Below are positions 47,887 to 57,531 of a stretch of 64,000 nt of DNA, piece after piece. The notes under the pieces are model-generated. The model ran no database searches. It was not told the DNA's origin and was given only the letters and a program-made list of their open reading frames with translations. Numbering within the stretch: the first letter of the stretch is position 1; every line of letters begins with the position of its first letter. Origin of the DNA: Mycolicibacterium peregrinum (lineage in GTDB: Bacteria > Actinomycetota > Actinomycetes > Mycobacteriales > Mycobacteriaceae); the NCBI RefSeq assembly GCF_002102345.1, contig NZ_LQPP01000029.1, positions 62,001 to 126,000 on the forward strand. Direction: 5' to 3'. The position numbers and the translations under genes are program-made.

Positions 47887-49170
47887 ATGAGTGAATCGAT
47901 TGAGGACGCGCAGACTGATGACCTGACCGATGATCAGGTCGACGGTGCCGAAGAGGCTCCGTCCCCCACGCCCACCGAGTCTCCCAAGCCCACCGATCCC
48001 GCGGCGACGGTGCTGCTGCTGGGTTCGGGTGAGTTGAGCCGGGAGCTCGCGCTGGCGTTCCAGCGGCTGGGCGGCGTCGTGGTCGCCGCGGACCGCTACT
48101 ACGCCCCTGCACACGGCGTCGCGGACCGTTCTGCGGTGATCAAGATGAATGACGCCGAGGAACTCGCTGCGCTGATCGAGCGGGAGCAGCCGCGCTACGT
48201 GGTGGCCGAGTCCGGCGTCATCGCCGCCGACGCGCTCGTCGCCGTGGCCGAACGGGGCGGCATCGAGGTTCTGCCCGCCCCGCGCAGCATCCGGCTCAGT
48301 CAGGACCGCGAAGGCCTGCGCCGGCTGGCGTCGGACGAGCTGGGCCTGCCCACGGTGCCCTTCTGGTTCGCCGGGTCGGTCGACGAGCTGACCGCGGTGG
48401 CCGAGCATGCCGGCTTCCCGCTGGTGGTCAAGCCGGTGGTGGGCGCACAGCGCGACGGGGAGTCGGTGATGCTGCGGTCCGACGACGTCGAACCGGCCTG
48501 GCAGCGGGCGACCACCGCCGGACACATCGCCCAGAACCGCGTGCTGGCCGAGTCTGTCGTCGAGGTCGATTACGAGATCACGATGCTGACCGTGCGCACC
48601 GCCGGGCCGTCCGGTCCCGGCGTGCAGTTCTGCGAGCCGATCGGGCACCGTCAGGTCGGTACGGATGTGCTGGAGTCCTGGCAGCCTCAGCCCCTGACAC
48701 CGGCTGCGCTGGATGCCGCGAAGTCCATCTCCGCCCGGATTGTCAACTCGCTGGGCGGTCGTGGCGTGTTCGGGGTCGAGCTGCTGGTGCAGGGCGACGA
48801 CGTGTACTTCTCCGATGTCCGGATCCGGCCGCACGACAGCGGGCTGGTGACGCTGCGGTCGCAGCGCCTGTCAGAGTTCGAGCTGCACGCCAGGGCGATC
48901 CTTGGCCTGGCGGTCGACACCATCATGATCTCCCCGGCAGCCGCCGAGGTCAGCTACGGCGGAGCCGACGCCGGTGACCTGTCGGGCGACATCAGCGGTG
49001 TGTTGGCCGAAGCGCTGGCCACGTCGGAAAGCGATGTGCGGTTGTTCGGCCGACCGGGAGAATCCGACGCTCCGCGGCGGCTCGGCGTGGCCCTGGCCAC
49101 CGCGCCCGATGTGATCATCGCCCGTGACCGTGCCCGCCGGGTCGGCTCCGCGCTGCGCAAGCTGTGGTGA
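47887..49170 (+). CDS. purT: Formate-dependent phosphoribosylglycinamide formyltransferase
   Basis: ATP-grasp enzyme that makes formylglycinamide ribonucleotide from formate in purine synthesis. 427 residues: an acidic, Pro-rich N-terminal extension of about 38 residues not needed by the family, a Rossmann-like domain beginning VLLLGSGELSREL, then ATP-grasp segments (PLVVKPVVGAQRDGESVM, FGVELLVQGDDVYFSDVRIR). Same place as Rv0389 in M. tuberculosis. ATG start 24 bases after the zinc-finger gene. Confidence 0.93.
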   Translation: MSESIEDAQTDDLTDDQVDGAEEAPSPTPTESPKPTDPAATVLLLGSGELSRELALAFQRLGGVVVAADRYYAPAHGVADRSAVIKMNDAEELAALIEREQPRYVVAESGVIAADALVAVAERGGIEVLPAPRSIRLSQDREGLRRLASDELGLPTVPFWFAGSVDELTAVAEHAGFPLVVKPVVGAQRDGESVMLRSDDVEPAWQRATTAGHIAQNRVLAESVVEVDYEITMLTVRTAGPSGPGVQFCEPIGHRQVGTDVLESWQPQPLTPAALDAAKSISARIVNSLGGRGVFGVELLVQGDDVYFSDVRIRPHDSGLVTLRSQRLSEFELHARAILGLAVDTIMISPAAAEVSYGGADAGDLSGDISGVLAEALATSESDVRLFGRPGESDAPRRLGVALATAPDVIIARDRARRVGSALRKLW

Positions 49171-49176
49171 GCCGTG

Positions 49177-49632
49177 ATGGCTGAGGAGACCGGGGAAACG
49201 GGGGACCGGCCGACGATGGCGCCGTTCCTCGGCGCGCTGGCGATCATTGTGCTCGTGGTGATCGTTGTCGTTCTGCTCAACACGTTCGGCAGCGATGGGC
49301 GCAGCGAGGAGCAGAAGGTGAGCCTCGCCGCGGTCGGCCAGAACGACGCCCTGCAGCGGGAGAATTTCGGCGAGTTCTCCGATCACACCTGCGTCGCGCA
49401 ACGCGGCACCGAAGCCGATTTCATTGCCCGGCAGCGTGACTCGGTGGCCAAGCAGGGCGCCAGGTATGTGGACGACGTGACCGGGGTGCAGGTCGAGGGT
49501 GATCGGGCCACCGCAACGGTGGTCTACCACTTCGGCAACACCCCCGACGCCAAGGTGAACACCGAGACGGCGTTCGTGCGTGAGGACGGCCAATGGCGCG
49601 TCTGCTCGAGTATGGGAGACTCACGCCCGTGA
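49177..49632 (+). CDS. Single-pass membrane protein with NTF2-like outer domain
   Basis: 151 residues: TM helix at about 17-38 (FLGALAIIVLVVIVVVLL) and a short extracytoplasmic domain with Cys pair (DHTCVA, WRVCSS) that may be a disulfide. The layout resembles a smaller version of the Rv0361-like protein at 31.7-32.5 kb. Function unknown. ATG 49177; GTG 49174 is the in-frame alternative. It overlaps the rhodanese gene by 4 bases. Confidence 0.7.
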   Translation: MAEETGETGDRPTMAPFLGALAIIVLVVIVVVLLNTFGSDGRSEEQKVSLAAVGQNDALQRENFGEFSDHTCVAQRGTEADFIARQRDSVAKQGARYVDDVTGVQVEGDRATATVVYHFGNTPDAKVNTETAFVREDGQWRVCSSMGDSRP

Positions 49633-50042
49633 GCTATGCAGGTGACATCACGCCTGAGGAGGCCTGGAAGCTTCTGAGCGAGAATTCCGAGGCCGTGCTG
49701 GTGGACTGCCGTACCGACGCCGAGTGGCGCTTCGTCGGCGTGCCGGATCTGTCCACCCTCGGGCGTGACGTGGTGTACGTGGAATGGAACCGGACGGACG
49801 GTGGGCACAACGACGCCTTCGTCGACGATCTGAAGGCGTCAGGAGTGACGCCGGGTGAGCGTCCGGTGGTCTTCCTGTGTCGCTCCGGCAATCGTTCGAT
49901 CGGCGCGGCCGAGGCCGCCACTGCGGCAGGCATCGCGCCGTCCTACAACATCCTCGACGGATTCGAGGGCAATCTCGACGAGTTTCGCCACCGTGGCGGT
50001 ACCGGTTGGAAAGCCGTCGGTCTGCCTTGGAAACAGAGCTGA
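49629..50042 (+). CDS. Rhodanese-domain sulfurtransferase
   Basis: 137 residues, one rhodanese domain. The catalytic Cys84 sits in the six-residue active loop CRSGNR. Transfers sulfane sulfur to an acceptor. Located 17 bases before metZ, it probably supplies or detoxifies sulfide for homocysteine synthesis, as with Rv0390-metZ in M. tuberculosis. GTG start overlapping the previous stop (GTGA). Confidence 0.92.
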   Translation: MSYAGDITPEEAWKLLSENSEAVLVDCRTDAEWRFVGVPDLSTLGRDVVYVEWNRTDGGHNDAFVDDLKASGVTPGERPVVFLCRSGNRSIGAAEAATAAGIAPSYNILDGFEGNLDEFRHRGGTGWKAVGLPWKQS

Positions 50043-50059
50043 AGCAGAGTTGAGGGTCG

Positions 50060-51274
50060 ATGACTGACATCCCATCTGTCCGGATCCCGGCTGCCCTGCC
50101 CGAGGGCGTCAGCCAGGCCACCATCGGCGTGCGTGGCGGTCTGTTGCGCTCGGAGTTCGAGGAAACCGCCGAGGCGATGTATCTGACCTCGGGGTATGTC
50201 TACGAGTCCGCATCCGCGGCCGAGAAGGCGTTCACCGGCGAGATCGACCGCTTCGTCTACTCCCGCTACGGCAACCCGACCATCTCGATGTTCGAGGAGC
50301 GGCTGCGGCTCATCGAGGACGCTCCGGCTGCGTTCGCGACCGCCACCGGCATGGCGGCGGTCTTCACCGCGCTCGGTGCCCTGTTGGGTGCCGGTGACCG
50401 CCTCGTGGCCGCCCGCAGCCTCTTCGGATCGTGCTTCGTGGTGTGCAACGAGATCCTGCCCCGCTGGGGTGTGGAGACGGTGTTCGTCGACGGCGAGGAC
50501 CTCGCGCAGTGGGAAGAGGCACTGTCCGTGCCGACGACCGCGGTGTTCTTCGAGACGCCGTCCAACCCGATGCAGTCCCTGGTCGACATCGCCGCGGTGT
50601 CCGAACTGGCCCACGCCGCCGGCGCAAAGGTGGTGCTGGACAACGTCTTCGCCACGCCGCTGCTCCAGCAGGGCATGCCGCTCGGCGCTGACGTGGTGGT
50701 GTATTCGGGCACCAAGCACATCGACGGGCAGGGCCGCGTGCTGGGCGGGGCAATCCTCGGCGACAAGGAGTACATCGACGGCCCGGTGCAGAAGCTCATG
50801 CGCCACACGGGCCCGGCGATCAGCGCGTTCAACGCCTGGACGCTGCTGAAAGGCCTTGAGACGCTTGCCGTCCGGGTGGACTATTCGAACCGCTCGGCGC
50901 AGCAGATCGCCGAGTTCCTGGAAGGCCATCCGTCGGTGAGGTGGGTGAAGTACCCGTTCCTCAAGTCGCATCCGCAGTACGACCTGGCGCAGCGGCAGAT
51001 GCGTGGTGGCGGCACCGTCGTCACCTTCGAGCTGAACGCCGATGATGGCAAGGCGCGCGCCTTCGAGGTGCTCGACAAGCTGCGCGTCGTCGACATCTCG
51101 AACAACCTCGGTGACTCCAAGACGCTGATCACCCACCCGGCAACGACGACGCACCGGGCCATGGGCCCGGAGGGTCGCGCCGCGATCGGACTGGGCGACG
51201 GTGTCGTGCGGATCTCGATCGGCCTGGAGGGCACCGAGGATCTGATCGCCGATCTCGACCAGGCGCTGAGCTAG
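50060..51274 (+). CDS. metZ: O-succinylhomoserine sulfhydrylase
   Basis: PLP enzyme that forms homocysteine from O-succinyl- or O-acetyl-homoserine and sulfide. 404 residues of the Cys/Met-metabolism fold. PLP Lys219 lies in YSGTKHIDGQGRVLGG; DNVFATPLLQ and SRYGNPT are the other family landmarks. Position after the rhodanese gene matches Rv0391. The assignment to MetZ over MetB relies on this context. Confidence 0.93.
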   Translation: MTDIPSVRIPAALPEGVSQATIGVRGGLLRSEFEETAEAMYLTSGYVYESASAAEKAFTGEIDRFVYSRYGNPTISMFEERLRLIEDAPAAFATATGMAAVFTALGALLGAGDRLVAARSLFGSCFVVCNEILPRWGVETVFVDGEDLAQWEEALSVPTTAVFFETPSNPMQSLVDIAAVSELAHAAGAKVVLDNVFATPLLQQGMPLGADVVVYSGTKHIDGQGRVLGGAILGDKEYIDGPVQKLMRHTGPAISAFNAWTLLKGLETLAVRVDYSNRSAQQIAEFLEGHPSVRWVKYPFLKSHPQYDLAQRQMRGGGTVVTFELNADDGKARAFEVLDKLRVVDISNNLGDSKTLITHPATTTHRAMGPEGRAAIGLGDGVVRISIGLEGTEDLIADLDQALS

Positions 51275-51285
51275 GCGGGCCAGGC

Positions 51286-51699
51286 GTGTCCAAGGGCTCC
51301 GACGCCAAGAAGGCCCGCCGCCGCAAGCGGCAGGCCGCTCGTGACACGCGGCTGGTGCCCCACGAGATGGTCGATCAGTTGGCTGACATCCCGGATGCCG
51401 TCGTCGCCGATCTGGCCGAGTTCGACGATCGAATCACCGCGCGCGGCTGGACCTTTGACGAAGAACAGTCCAACGACGACTACGCGGTGTGGTTCTACGA
51501 GCCGTCCGGCGCACAGGTCGAGGACGGCCTGCCGGTGACCTCGCTGTGGCTGGATGCGGCCGAGGACGGCGAGATCGTCCGGGTGGTGTTCGTCGGCAGC
51601 GTCGAGCGCTACGAGTTCACCCACGAGGAGCTGCTGGACGGTGCCCTCGACGTGATCGAGGGCTACCGCCACGGAGCCGAGCTGCCGACCTTCGGCTAA
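51286..51699 (+). CDS. Conserved hypothetical protein, possibly RraB-like
   Basis: 137 residues. Basic N-terminus (DAKKARRRKRQAAR) then a compact alpha/beta domain (WTFDEEQSNDDYAVWFYEPS, VVFVGSVERYEFTHEELL) that recalls ribonuclease E inhibitor RraB, but I cannot confirm it. GTG start 11 bases after metZ. Stop interlocks by 4 bases with the convergent SDR gene. Confidence 0.65.
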   Translation: MSKGSDAKKARRRKRQAARDTRLVPHEMVDQLADIPDAVVADLAEFDDRITARGWTFDEEQSNDDYAVWFYEPSGAQVEDGLPVTSLWLDAAEDGEIVRVVFVGSVERYEFTHEELLDGALDVIEGYRHGAELPTFG

Positions 51700-52559
51700 C
51701 TCTTGCCGTCGGAGTCGATGACGCCCTGGGCGGCCTGGGCCCGGTCCTCGTAGGCCTTGCGCTTGGCGGTGTCGAACTCCAGGAACACGTTGTCCAGGCC
51801 CAGCTTCTTGTTCATCCAGCGGCGGCCCTTGGGCGGCAGCATCTGCGCGGCTTGCGCGGTGAAGCGCAGCGGCGGCGGCACCGACACGTGCGTCTTGGGC
51901 TTGTTGAGCGTTTTGATGATCGCGGCGGCGATGTCTTCGGGCTCGACGGGCTTGATGGCCCCGCCGGACTTGGTGCCCGAGATCAGGTCGGTGTTGGTGA
52001 ACGGCGGCATGATCACCGAAACGTCTACCCCGTGCGGTGCCATCTCGTCGGCCAGCGCGGTGGTGAGCCCGACGACGGCGTACTTCGCGCCGACGTAGAC
52101 CACCTGTCCGGGCAGCGGGATCAGGCCGGACAGCGAGGCGATGTTGATGACGTGGCCGCTGCGACGCTTGACCATGTCCGGCAGTGCCAGCTGGCAGCCG
52201 GTGAGCACGCCGTAGACGTTGACCTCGATGTTGGACCGGATCGACTGCTCGCTCTGTTCCAGGAACGGCCCGACCGGCATGACACCGGCGTTGTTGATCA
52301 GCACGTCGATGTGGCCGCCGCCGTCGGTGCGGGCCTTGTCCAGGAACGTCGCGAAGGATTCGCGGTCCGTGACGTCGAGCGGGTAGCCGGAGACCTGGCC
52401 GAGCTTGGTCAGCTCGACGACGGCCGACTCCTGAAGGGCCACGTCACGGTCACCGATGACGACCCGGGCGCCTTTGGCCAGCAGGGCCTTGGCGGTGGCG
52501 TAACCGATGCCGCGGGCGGCGCCGGTGATCGCGATGGTCTTGCCCCTGATGTTGTCCAT
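51696..52559 (-). CDS. Short-chain dehydrogenase/reductase
   Basis: 287 residues: TGAARGIG at about 12-19, NNAG in VLINNAGVM, Ser in NIASLSG and Tyr/Lys in VYVGAKYAV. The C-terminal extension after 230 ([16 protein letters not shown]) is shared with a mycobacterial SDR subgroup of unknown substrate. ATG at 52559. An imperfect 20-base palindrome begins 8 bases upstream in the region shared with a divergent methyltransferase gene. Confidence 0.85.
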   Translation of the reverse strand: MDNIRGKTIAITGAARGIGYATAKALLAKGARVVIGDRDVALQESAVVELTKLGQVSGYPLDVTDRESFATFLDKARTDGGGHIDVLINNAGVMPVGPFLEQSEQSIRSNIEVNVYGVLTGCQLALPDMVKRRSGHVINIASLSGLIPLPGQVVYVGAKYAVVGLTTALADEMAPHGVDVSVIMPPFTNTDLISGTKSGGAIKPVEPEDIAAAIIKTLNKPKTHVSVPPPLRFTAQAAQMLPPKGRRWMNKKLGLDNVFLEFDTAKRKAYEDRAQAAQGVIDSDGKS

Positions 52560-52566
52560 GGCGGCG

Positions 52567-52586
52567 AACTTTACACGTGTCAAGTT
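52567..52586. promoter_or_regulatory. Near-perfect 20-bp palindrome between SDR and methyltransferase genes
   Basis: AACTTTACACGTGTCAAGTT, symmetric except one position pair (T at 52572 against C at 52581), centred on ACACGTGT. It is 8 bases before the SDR start and about 46 before the methyltransferase start, well placed for a TetR/MarR-type repressor. No such gene is adjacent. Confidence 0.6.
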
Positions 52587-52632
52587 TTGCGCGGAAGGGG
52601 GTGGCAGAGGCGGCGTAGTCTGGGCGGGCGTG

Positions 52633-53712
52633 ATGGCGAATGGCACCGATCAGCAGGCAATTACCGAAACCACAGAGGATTTCTCCGAGCGGATCACCGC
52701 GGCGATCGACAGCGCGGGGTTGACCCTGCTGTTGAGCATCGGCCACCAGACCGGCCTGTTCGACGCGATGGCGAAGCTGCCGTCGGCCACCAGCACCGAA
52801 ATCGCCGCGGCGTCGGGCCTCGATGAACGCTACGTCCGGGAATGGCTCGGTGGGCTGACCGCGGGACGGGTGGTCGACTACGACGCGGAAGCCTCCACGT
52901 ACCGGTTGCCCGAACACCGCGCCGCTGCGCTGACGCGTGAGTCCGGCCTGGGCAACCTGGCGCGTCTGGCCCAGTACGTGCCGCTGATGTGCGAAGTCGA
53001 ACAGAAGATCCTCGGCTGCTTCCGCGACGGCGGCGGTCTGAGCTACGACGACTATCCGCGCTTCCACACCGTGATGGCCGAGCGCAGTGGCGAGGTGTTC
53101 GACGCCGCCCTGGTCAGTGCCGTGCTGCCGTTGGTCGACGACCTGCCGCGACGGCTCGAGAGCGGCATCGACGTCGCCGATTTCGGTTGCGGCAGCGGGT
53201 ACGCGATCGGCCTGATGGCCGCGGCCTTTCCGGCCAGTCGATTCACCGGAATCGACTTCTCGGAAGAAGCGGTCGCCACCGGGGCTGCGGCGGCTGCGCA
53301 ACGTGGCTTGACCAATGTCTCGTACCTTTCCGCCGACTTGGCGGACCTCGACCAGACCGGGGCGTACGACCTCATCACCGCGTTCGATGCGATCCACGAC
53401 CAGGCGCAGCCCGCCCGGGTACTGGAGAACATCTATCGTGCGCTGCGGCCGGGCGGAGTGCTGGTGATGGCCGACATCAAGGCTTCCAGCCGGCTGGAGG
53501 ACAACATCGGCGCGGTGATGAGCACGTATCGCTACGCGGTGTCCCTGACCCATTGCATGTCGGTCTCGCTCGGTCTGGGCGGAGCCGGGCTCGGGACGAT
53601 GTGGGGCAGGCAGCTGGCGGTGTCGATGCTGACCGAAGCGGGATTCACCGACGTGGAGGTCACCGAGATCGAGCAGGACCCGTCGAACTACTACTACCTG
53701 GCCAGGAAATGA
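52633..53712 (+). CDS. Class I SAM-dependent methyltransferase
   Basis: 359 residues. An N-terminal helix-turn-helix-like dimerisation region ([20 protein letters not shown]) precedes the Rossmann domain with motif [13 protein letters not shown] near 179 and [15 protein letters not shown] after it. The architecture resembles mycobacterial Rv0567-type small-molecule methyltransferases. Substrate unknown. ATG 52633; a GTG just before is in frame. Confidence 0.85.
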   Translation: MANGTDQQAITETTEDFSERITAAIDSAGLTLLLSIGHQTGLFDAMAKLPSATSTEIAAASGLDERYVREWLGGLTAGRVVDYDAEASTYRLPEHRAAALTRESGLGNLARLAQYVPLMCEVEQKILGCFRDGGGLSYDDYPRFHTVMAERSGEVFDAALVSAVLPLVDDLPRRLESGIDVADFGCGSGYAIGLMAAAFPASRFTGIDFSEEAVATGAAAAAQRGLTNVSYLSADLADLDQTGAYDLITAFDAIHDQAQPARVLENIYRALRPGGVLVMADIKASSRLEDNIGAVMSTYRYAVSLTHCMSVSLGLGGAGLGTMWGRQLAVSMLTEAGFTDVEVTEIEQDPSNYYYLARK

Positions 53713-53817
53713 GCGGCTCGGCAGGGTTTTGATCAGGCTGAACCTGTGGGCATATCCCGGCCGTGGCTGCGCGTTGAAGCAACCGTGAGTATCGGAACGG
53801 TGGTTAAGTCAGCCCCC

Positions 53818-54303
53818 GTGAGTGGTGTGCGGTTCGTCGCGGTCGATCTGGATGATCCACTGGCTGCCCCGCTGCTGGCCGAGCTGTCCGTGGAGTACTC
53901 GGGGCGCTACGGCGGAACGCCGGAGCAGATGATGGGTTGGCTGCGTGGGAAGTCGGCCGACGAGTTCGCCCCGCCCGGCGGTGGCCTGTACATCGGCGTC
54001 CTCGACGGTATGCCGGTGACCGGCGGCGCATTCACCCGATTCGACGCCGACACCGCCGAACTCAAACGCATCTGGACCGACAGTCGTGTCCGCAAGCGCG
54101 GCTACGGCAGGGTGCTGCTGGCCCACCTCGAATGCGAGATCGCTGCCCGCGGGTACCGGAGGATCTACCTGACGACGGGTCACCTGCAGCCCGAGGCCGA
54201 AGCGCTCTACGACGCCGCGGGTTACACCCGGCTCAACGCACCCTTGCCGCCCGAGGGGGAGGGGACGGTCTTCCCGATCGCGTTCGAGAAGGAACTGAAG
54301 TGA
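53818..54303 (+). CDS. GNAT family N-acetyltransferase
   Basis: About 161 residues. The acetyl-CoA-binding motif A region reads TDSRVRKRGYGRVLLAHLE (R-x2-G-x-G/A-like), followed by RIYLTTGHLQPEAEALYDAAGY. It would acetylate a small amine or protein. Start uncertain: GTG 53818 gives a compact domain, GTG 53746 adds 24 residues. Ends overlapping the LLM gene by 4 bases. Confidence 0.8.
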   Translation: MSGVRFVAVDLDDPLAAPLLAELSVEYSGRYGGTPEQMMGWLRGKSADEFAPPGGGLYIGVLDGMPVTGGAFTRFDADTAELKRIWTDSRVRKRGYGRVLLAHLECEIAARGYRRIYLTTGHLQPEAEALYDAAGYTRLNAPLPPEGEGTVFPIAFEKELK

Positions 54304-55427
54304 CTGCCGACGAGCGCTTGCGCGAGGAGCCGAAGGCGCCGCTCTCGATCCTCGACCTGGCGCCGATCAGCGCGGGCAGCGACGCACAGACTGCGCTGCG
54401 GAACACCGTGGACCTGGCCCGGCACGCCGAACAGTGGGGCTACCAACGGTATTGGGTCGCCGAGCATCACTTCGTATCGGTGGCCAGCTCGTCGCCCGCG
54501 GTTCTGGTGGGGCAGATCGCCGCGGCCACCGAACGGATCAGGGTCGGCACCGCAGCCGTGCAACTCGGCCACACCACGGCGGTCGCCGTGGTCGAGAGCT
54601 TCGGCACCCTGGCCGCGTTCTACCCCGACCGGATCGATCTCGGGGTGGGCCGCTCGGGTCAGAAACGCGCCGAGGCGGTGCGGGACAAGCCGCGTGAGCC
54701 GAGGCCGCCGCGCCGATGGCACGAGATCGACGGTGTGGTGATCCCGACGCCTTACGACGTCAGTGCACTGATGCGGGACCCGCAGTTGCGGTCACGGATG
54801 GCCGTGTTGCAGCAACCCCAAGCGCTCACACCGGATTTCGCCGAACAGGTGGACGACATCCTGGCCATGCTCGCCGGCCGTTACGAGGTGGGCACGGCCG
54901 TTCCCGGTGCGGGCGCCGACCTGACACCGTGGGTGTTCGGCAGCAGCAAGGGGCAGAGTGCACGCGTCGCGGCCGCGCGCGGGTTGCCGTTCGTGGCGAG
55001 CTATCACATCACGCCCGCCACGGCGCTGGAGGCAATCGAGGTGTACCGCAACGGATTCACCCCGTCGGAGGCCTTGTCCGAGCCGTACGTGGCGGTGTCG
55101 GCCGACGTGGTCGTCGCCGACGATGAAGCCACCGCACGGCATCTGGCGTCCAGCTACGGGCACTGGGTGTATTCAGTCCGAGCCGGCGGCGGCGCCATGC
55201 CCTATCCGGACCCGGCCGACTGCGGGCCGCTGTCCGACGAGCAGCTGGACGTGGTCCGGGACCGTATCGCAACGCAATTCGTCGGCGATCCCGATCAGGT
55301 GGCCACCCGGCTGGAAGCGCTGCAACGCGTCAGCCGGGCGGACGAACTCGTCATCACCTCGGTGACGCACCGGCACGCCGACCGGCTGCGCTCCGACCAG
55401 CTGCTTGCCGAGCGGTGGGGTCGTTAG
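54300..55427 (+). CDS. LLM class flavin-dependent oxidoreductase
   Basis: 375 residues, bacterial-luciferase-like TIM barrel of the FMN type that begins LSILDLAPISAGSDAQTAL and has the signature RYWVAEHHFVSVASSSPAVL and IDLGVGRSG, as in the MsnO8/YhbW subgroup. It probably oxidises a small organic compound using FMNH2 supplied by another reductase. GTG start coupled to the GNAT stop. Confidence 0.88.
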   Translation: MTADERLREEPKAPLSILDLAPISAGSDAQTALRNTVDLARHAEQWGYQRYWVAEHHFVSVASSSPAVLVGQIAAATERIRVGTAAVQLGHTTAVAVVESFGTLAAFYPDRIDLGVGRSGQKRAEAVRDKPREPRPPRRWHEIDGVVIPTPYDVSALMRDPQLRSRMAVLQQPQALTPDFAEQVDDILAMLAGRYEVGTAVPGAGADLTPWVFGSSKGQSARVAAARGLPFVASYHITPATALEAIEVYRNGFTPSEALSEPYVAVSADVVVADDEATARHLASSYGHWVYSVRAGGGAMPYPDPADCGPLSDEQLDVVRDRIATQFVGDPDQVATRLEALQRVSRADELVITSVTHRHADRLRSDQLLAERWGR

Positions 55428-55445
55428 CGGCTAGGCTGGCCTGCG

Positions 55446-55748
55446 ATGCCGAGTCTGCAGGTAATCGTGGGAACGCTGCTACTGGTAGCGGCTGCGGTGG
55501 TGTTTGCGAGCGGCGTGGCTTTGCGGCTGTTCATCGGTCGCCGGGCGGACTCGGCGGAGTCACGACGGCGGATACACGCATTCCGCCGGACCAGGTTTGC
55601 CCGGGTGCTGTTCGGTTCGGTGTACGACGACGAGGTGTTCGACCCCGACGAGCTCGACCAGATGGTCCTCATGCCCACGATCGTGCTGGCCTGCGGACTC
55701 TGTCTGACCGGGTTCTTCCTGCTGGGATACCGGATCCTGCAGCACTAG
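55446..55748 (+). CDS. Small two-TM membrane protein
   Basis: 100 residues with TM helices at about 5-28 and 76-97 and a basic-then-acidic cytoplasmic loop (RRRIHAFRRTRFARV, then YDDEVFDPDELD). No domain recognised. ATG start 18 bases after the LLM gene. Stop interlocks by 4 bases (CTAG) with that of the convergent MBL gene. Confidence 0.7.
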   Translation: MPSLQVIVGTLLLVAAAVVFASGVALRLFIGRRADSAESRRRIHAFRRTRFARVLFGSVYDDEVFDPDELDQMVLMPTIVLACGLCLTGFFLLGYRILQH

Positions 55749-56485
55749 ACGTGGATGGCCGCGGCGGTGGCGGCGGCTTCAGCGATCGATCCGCGCCACA
55801 TCGGGCCGTGTCCGGGCAGCATGATGTCGGTACCCAGCACCCCGAGTGTCTCGAGGCTGCGCAGACAGCCGTCCTCGTCGTGGTTGAACAACGCCGGAAG
55901 CAGCGTGGGACCGGTGCGCCGCAGCAGCGGGTGACCCGTGACCAGTGCGTCGCCGCTGACCAGTGCGCCGCCGACGATGAACGAGCAGTGTCCGCCGGTG
56001 TGACCCGGCGTCGGCACGGCGACGGGCGCCCCGGGCAGCCCCGCGGCTATCTCGGGGGTCAGCGCTCGCGCGGTGGGGATACCGGCATGGTTCATCCCGC
56101 CCTTGGCGGTGATGGTGGCCGCCCACTTGAGCCAGCGAGGCTGCCAGATGTTGCGCACCACATCGGCGGGCGCGGCCTGCTCGAGATACTCACGCTTGGC
56201 GTGTCCGAGTTCGGTCTCGTGGCAGAACACCGGTACGCCATGGGTTTTCGCGAGCCAGATCGCGGTGCCGAAGTGGTCGATGTGAGCGTGGGTGAGCAGG
56301 ACCGCGACGATGTCGTCGATGGAGTAGCCGAGTTGGTTCACCGAGCCGATGACGTCCTGGCGCTGGCCCGGGAACCCCGCGTCGATCAGCATGACCCGGT
56401 CCCCGTCGGTCACCAGCGTCCAGTTGACCAAGTCGGTCTGCACGAAGTGCACGTGCTCGGTGATCGCGGTCAGGGCTGCTGCCAT
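55745..56485 (-). CDS. MBL-fold metallohydrolase, Rv0406c-like
   Basis: 246 residues of the metallo-beta-lactamase fold. Metal motif THAHIDHFG (His66, His68, Asp70, His71), third His in PTPGHTGGH, Asp in VSGDALV and final His in LPGHGP, so the dinuclear site is complete. General hydrolase; substrate unknown. Divergent from fgd1 with 34 bases between, the same arrangement as Rv0406c-fgd1. Confidence 0.9.
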   Translation of the reverse strand: MAAALTAITEHVHFVQTDLVNWTLVTDGDRVMLIDAGFPGQRQDVIGSVNQLGYSIDDIVAVLLTHAHIDHFGTAIWLAKTHGVPVFCHETELGHAKREYLEQAAPADVVRNIWQPRWLKWAATITAKGGMNHAGIPTARALTPEIAAGLPGAPVAVPTPGHTGGHCSFIVGGALVSGDALVTGHPLLRRTGPTLLPALFNHDEDGCLRSLETLGVLGTDIMLPGHGPMWRGSIAEAAATAAAIHV

Positions 56486-56519
56486 GTCGCGATTCTAGGG
56501 ACTGGAGTAGAAACGAACC

Positions 56520-57530
56520 GTGGCTGAACTCAAACTTGGTTATAAGGCATCGGCGGAGCAGTTCGCGCCTCGGGAACTGGTCGAGCTGGCGGTGCTGGCC
56601 GAAGCGGCAGGGATGGACAGCGCGACGGTCAGCGACCATTTCCAGCCGTGGCGGCACGAGGGCGGGCATGCGCCGTTCTCGCTGGCCTGGATGACGGCGG
56701 TGGGTGAGCGCACCGAGCGGCTCGTGCTGGGCACCTCGGTGCTGACGCCGACGTTCCGGTACAACCCGGCGGTGATCGCGCAGGCTTTCGCGACGATGGC
56801 GTGCCTGTACCCCGACCGCATCTTCCTCGGCGTGGGTACCGGCGAGGCGCTCAACGAGATCGCCACCGGCTACGCCGGGGAGTGGCCGGAGTTCAAGGAG
56901 CGTTTCGCCCGGCTGCGGGAGTCGGTCAAGCTCATGCGTGAGCTGTGGCTGGGTGACCGCGTCGACTTCGACGGCGAGTACTACAAGCTCAAGGGCGCCT
57001 CGATCTATGACGTGCCTGAGGGCGGTGTGCCGGTCTACATCGCCGCCGGTGGTCCGGTGGTGGCCAAGTACGCCGGTCGCGCGGGTGACGGTTTCATCTG
57101 CACCTCGGGCAAGGGTGAGGAGCTCTACAAGGACAAGCTCATCCCGGCGGTGAAGGACGGCGCTGAGGCGGCCGGCCGCAACGCCGAGGACATCGATCGG
57201 ATGATCGAGATCAAGATTTCCTACGATCCGGACCCCAAGTTGGCCTTGGAGAACACCCGGTTCTGGGCGCCGTTGTCGCTGACGGCCGAGCAGAAGCATT
57301 CGATCGATGACCCGATCGAGATGGAGAAGGCTGCCGATGCCCTGCCGATCGAGCAGGTCGCCAAGCGTTGGATCGTCGCCTCGGATCCCGATGAGGCGGT
57401 CGAGAAGGTCGGCCAGTACGTCAAGTGGGGCCTGAACCACCTGGTGTTCCACGCCCCCGGTCACGATCAGCGTCGTTTCCTCGACCTGTTCAAGAACGAT
57501 CTGGAACCGCGCCTGCGCAAGCTCGGCTGA
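56520..57530 (+). CDS. fgd1: F420-dependent glucose-6-phosphate dehydrogenase
   Basis: Reduces coenzyme F420 with glucose 6-phosphate and supplies F420H2 to reductases such as those that activate nitroimidazoles. 336 residues, TIM barrel. Key residues His40 and Trp44 ([10 protein letters not shown]) and Glu109 (GVGTGEA) match the known M. tuberculosis active site. GTG start. Its product probably feeds the several LLM/F420-like enzymes in this window. Confidence 0.97.
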   Translation: MAELKLGYKASAEQFAPRELVELAVLAEAAGMDSATVSDHFQPWRHEGGHAPFSLAWMTAVGERTERLVLGTSVLTPTFRYNPAVIAQAFATMACLYPDRIFLGVGTGEALNEIATGYAGEWPEFKERFARLRESVKLMRELWLGDRVDFDGEYYKLKGASIYDVPEGGVPVYIAAGGPVVAKYAGRAGDGFICTSGKGEELYKDKLIPAVKDGAEAAGRNAEDIDRMIEIKISYDPDPKLALENTRFWAPLSLTAEQKHSIDDPIEMEKAADALPIEQVAKRWIVASDPDEAVEKVGQYVKWGLNHLVFHAPGHDQRRFLDLFKNDLEPRLRKLG

Positions 57531-57531
57531 G

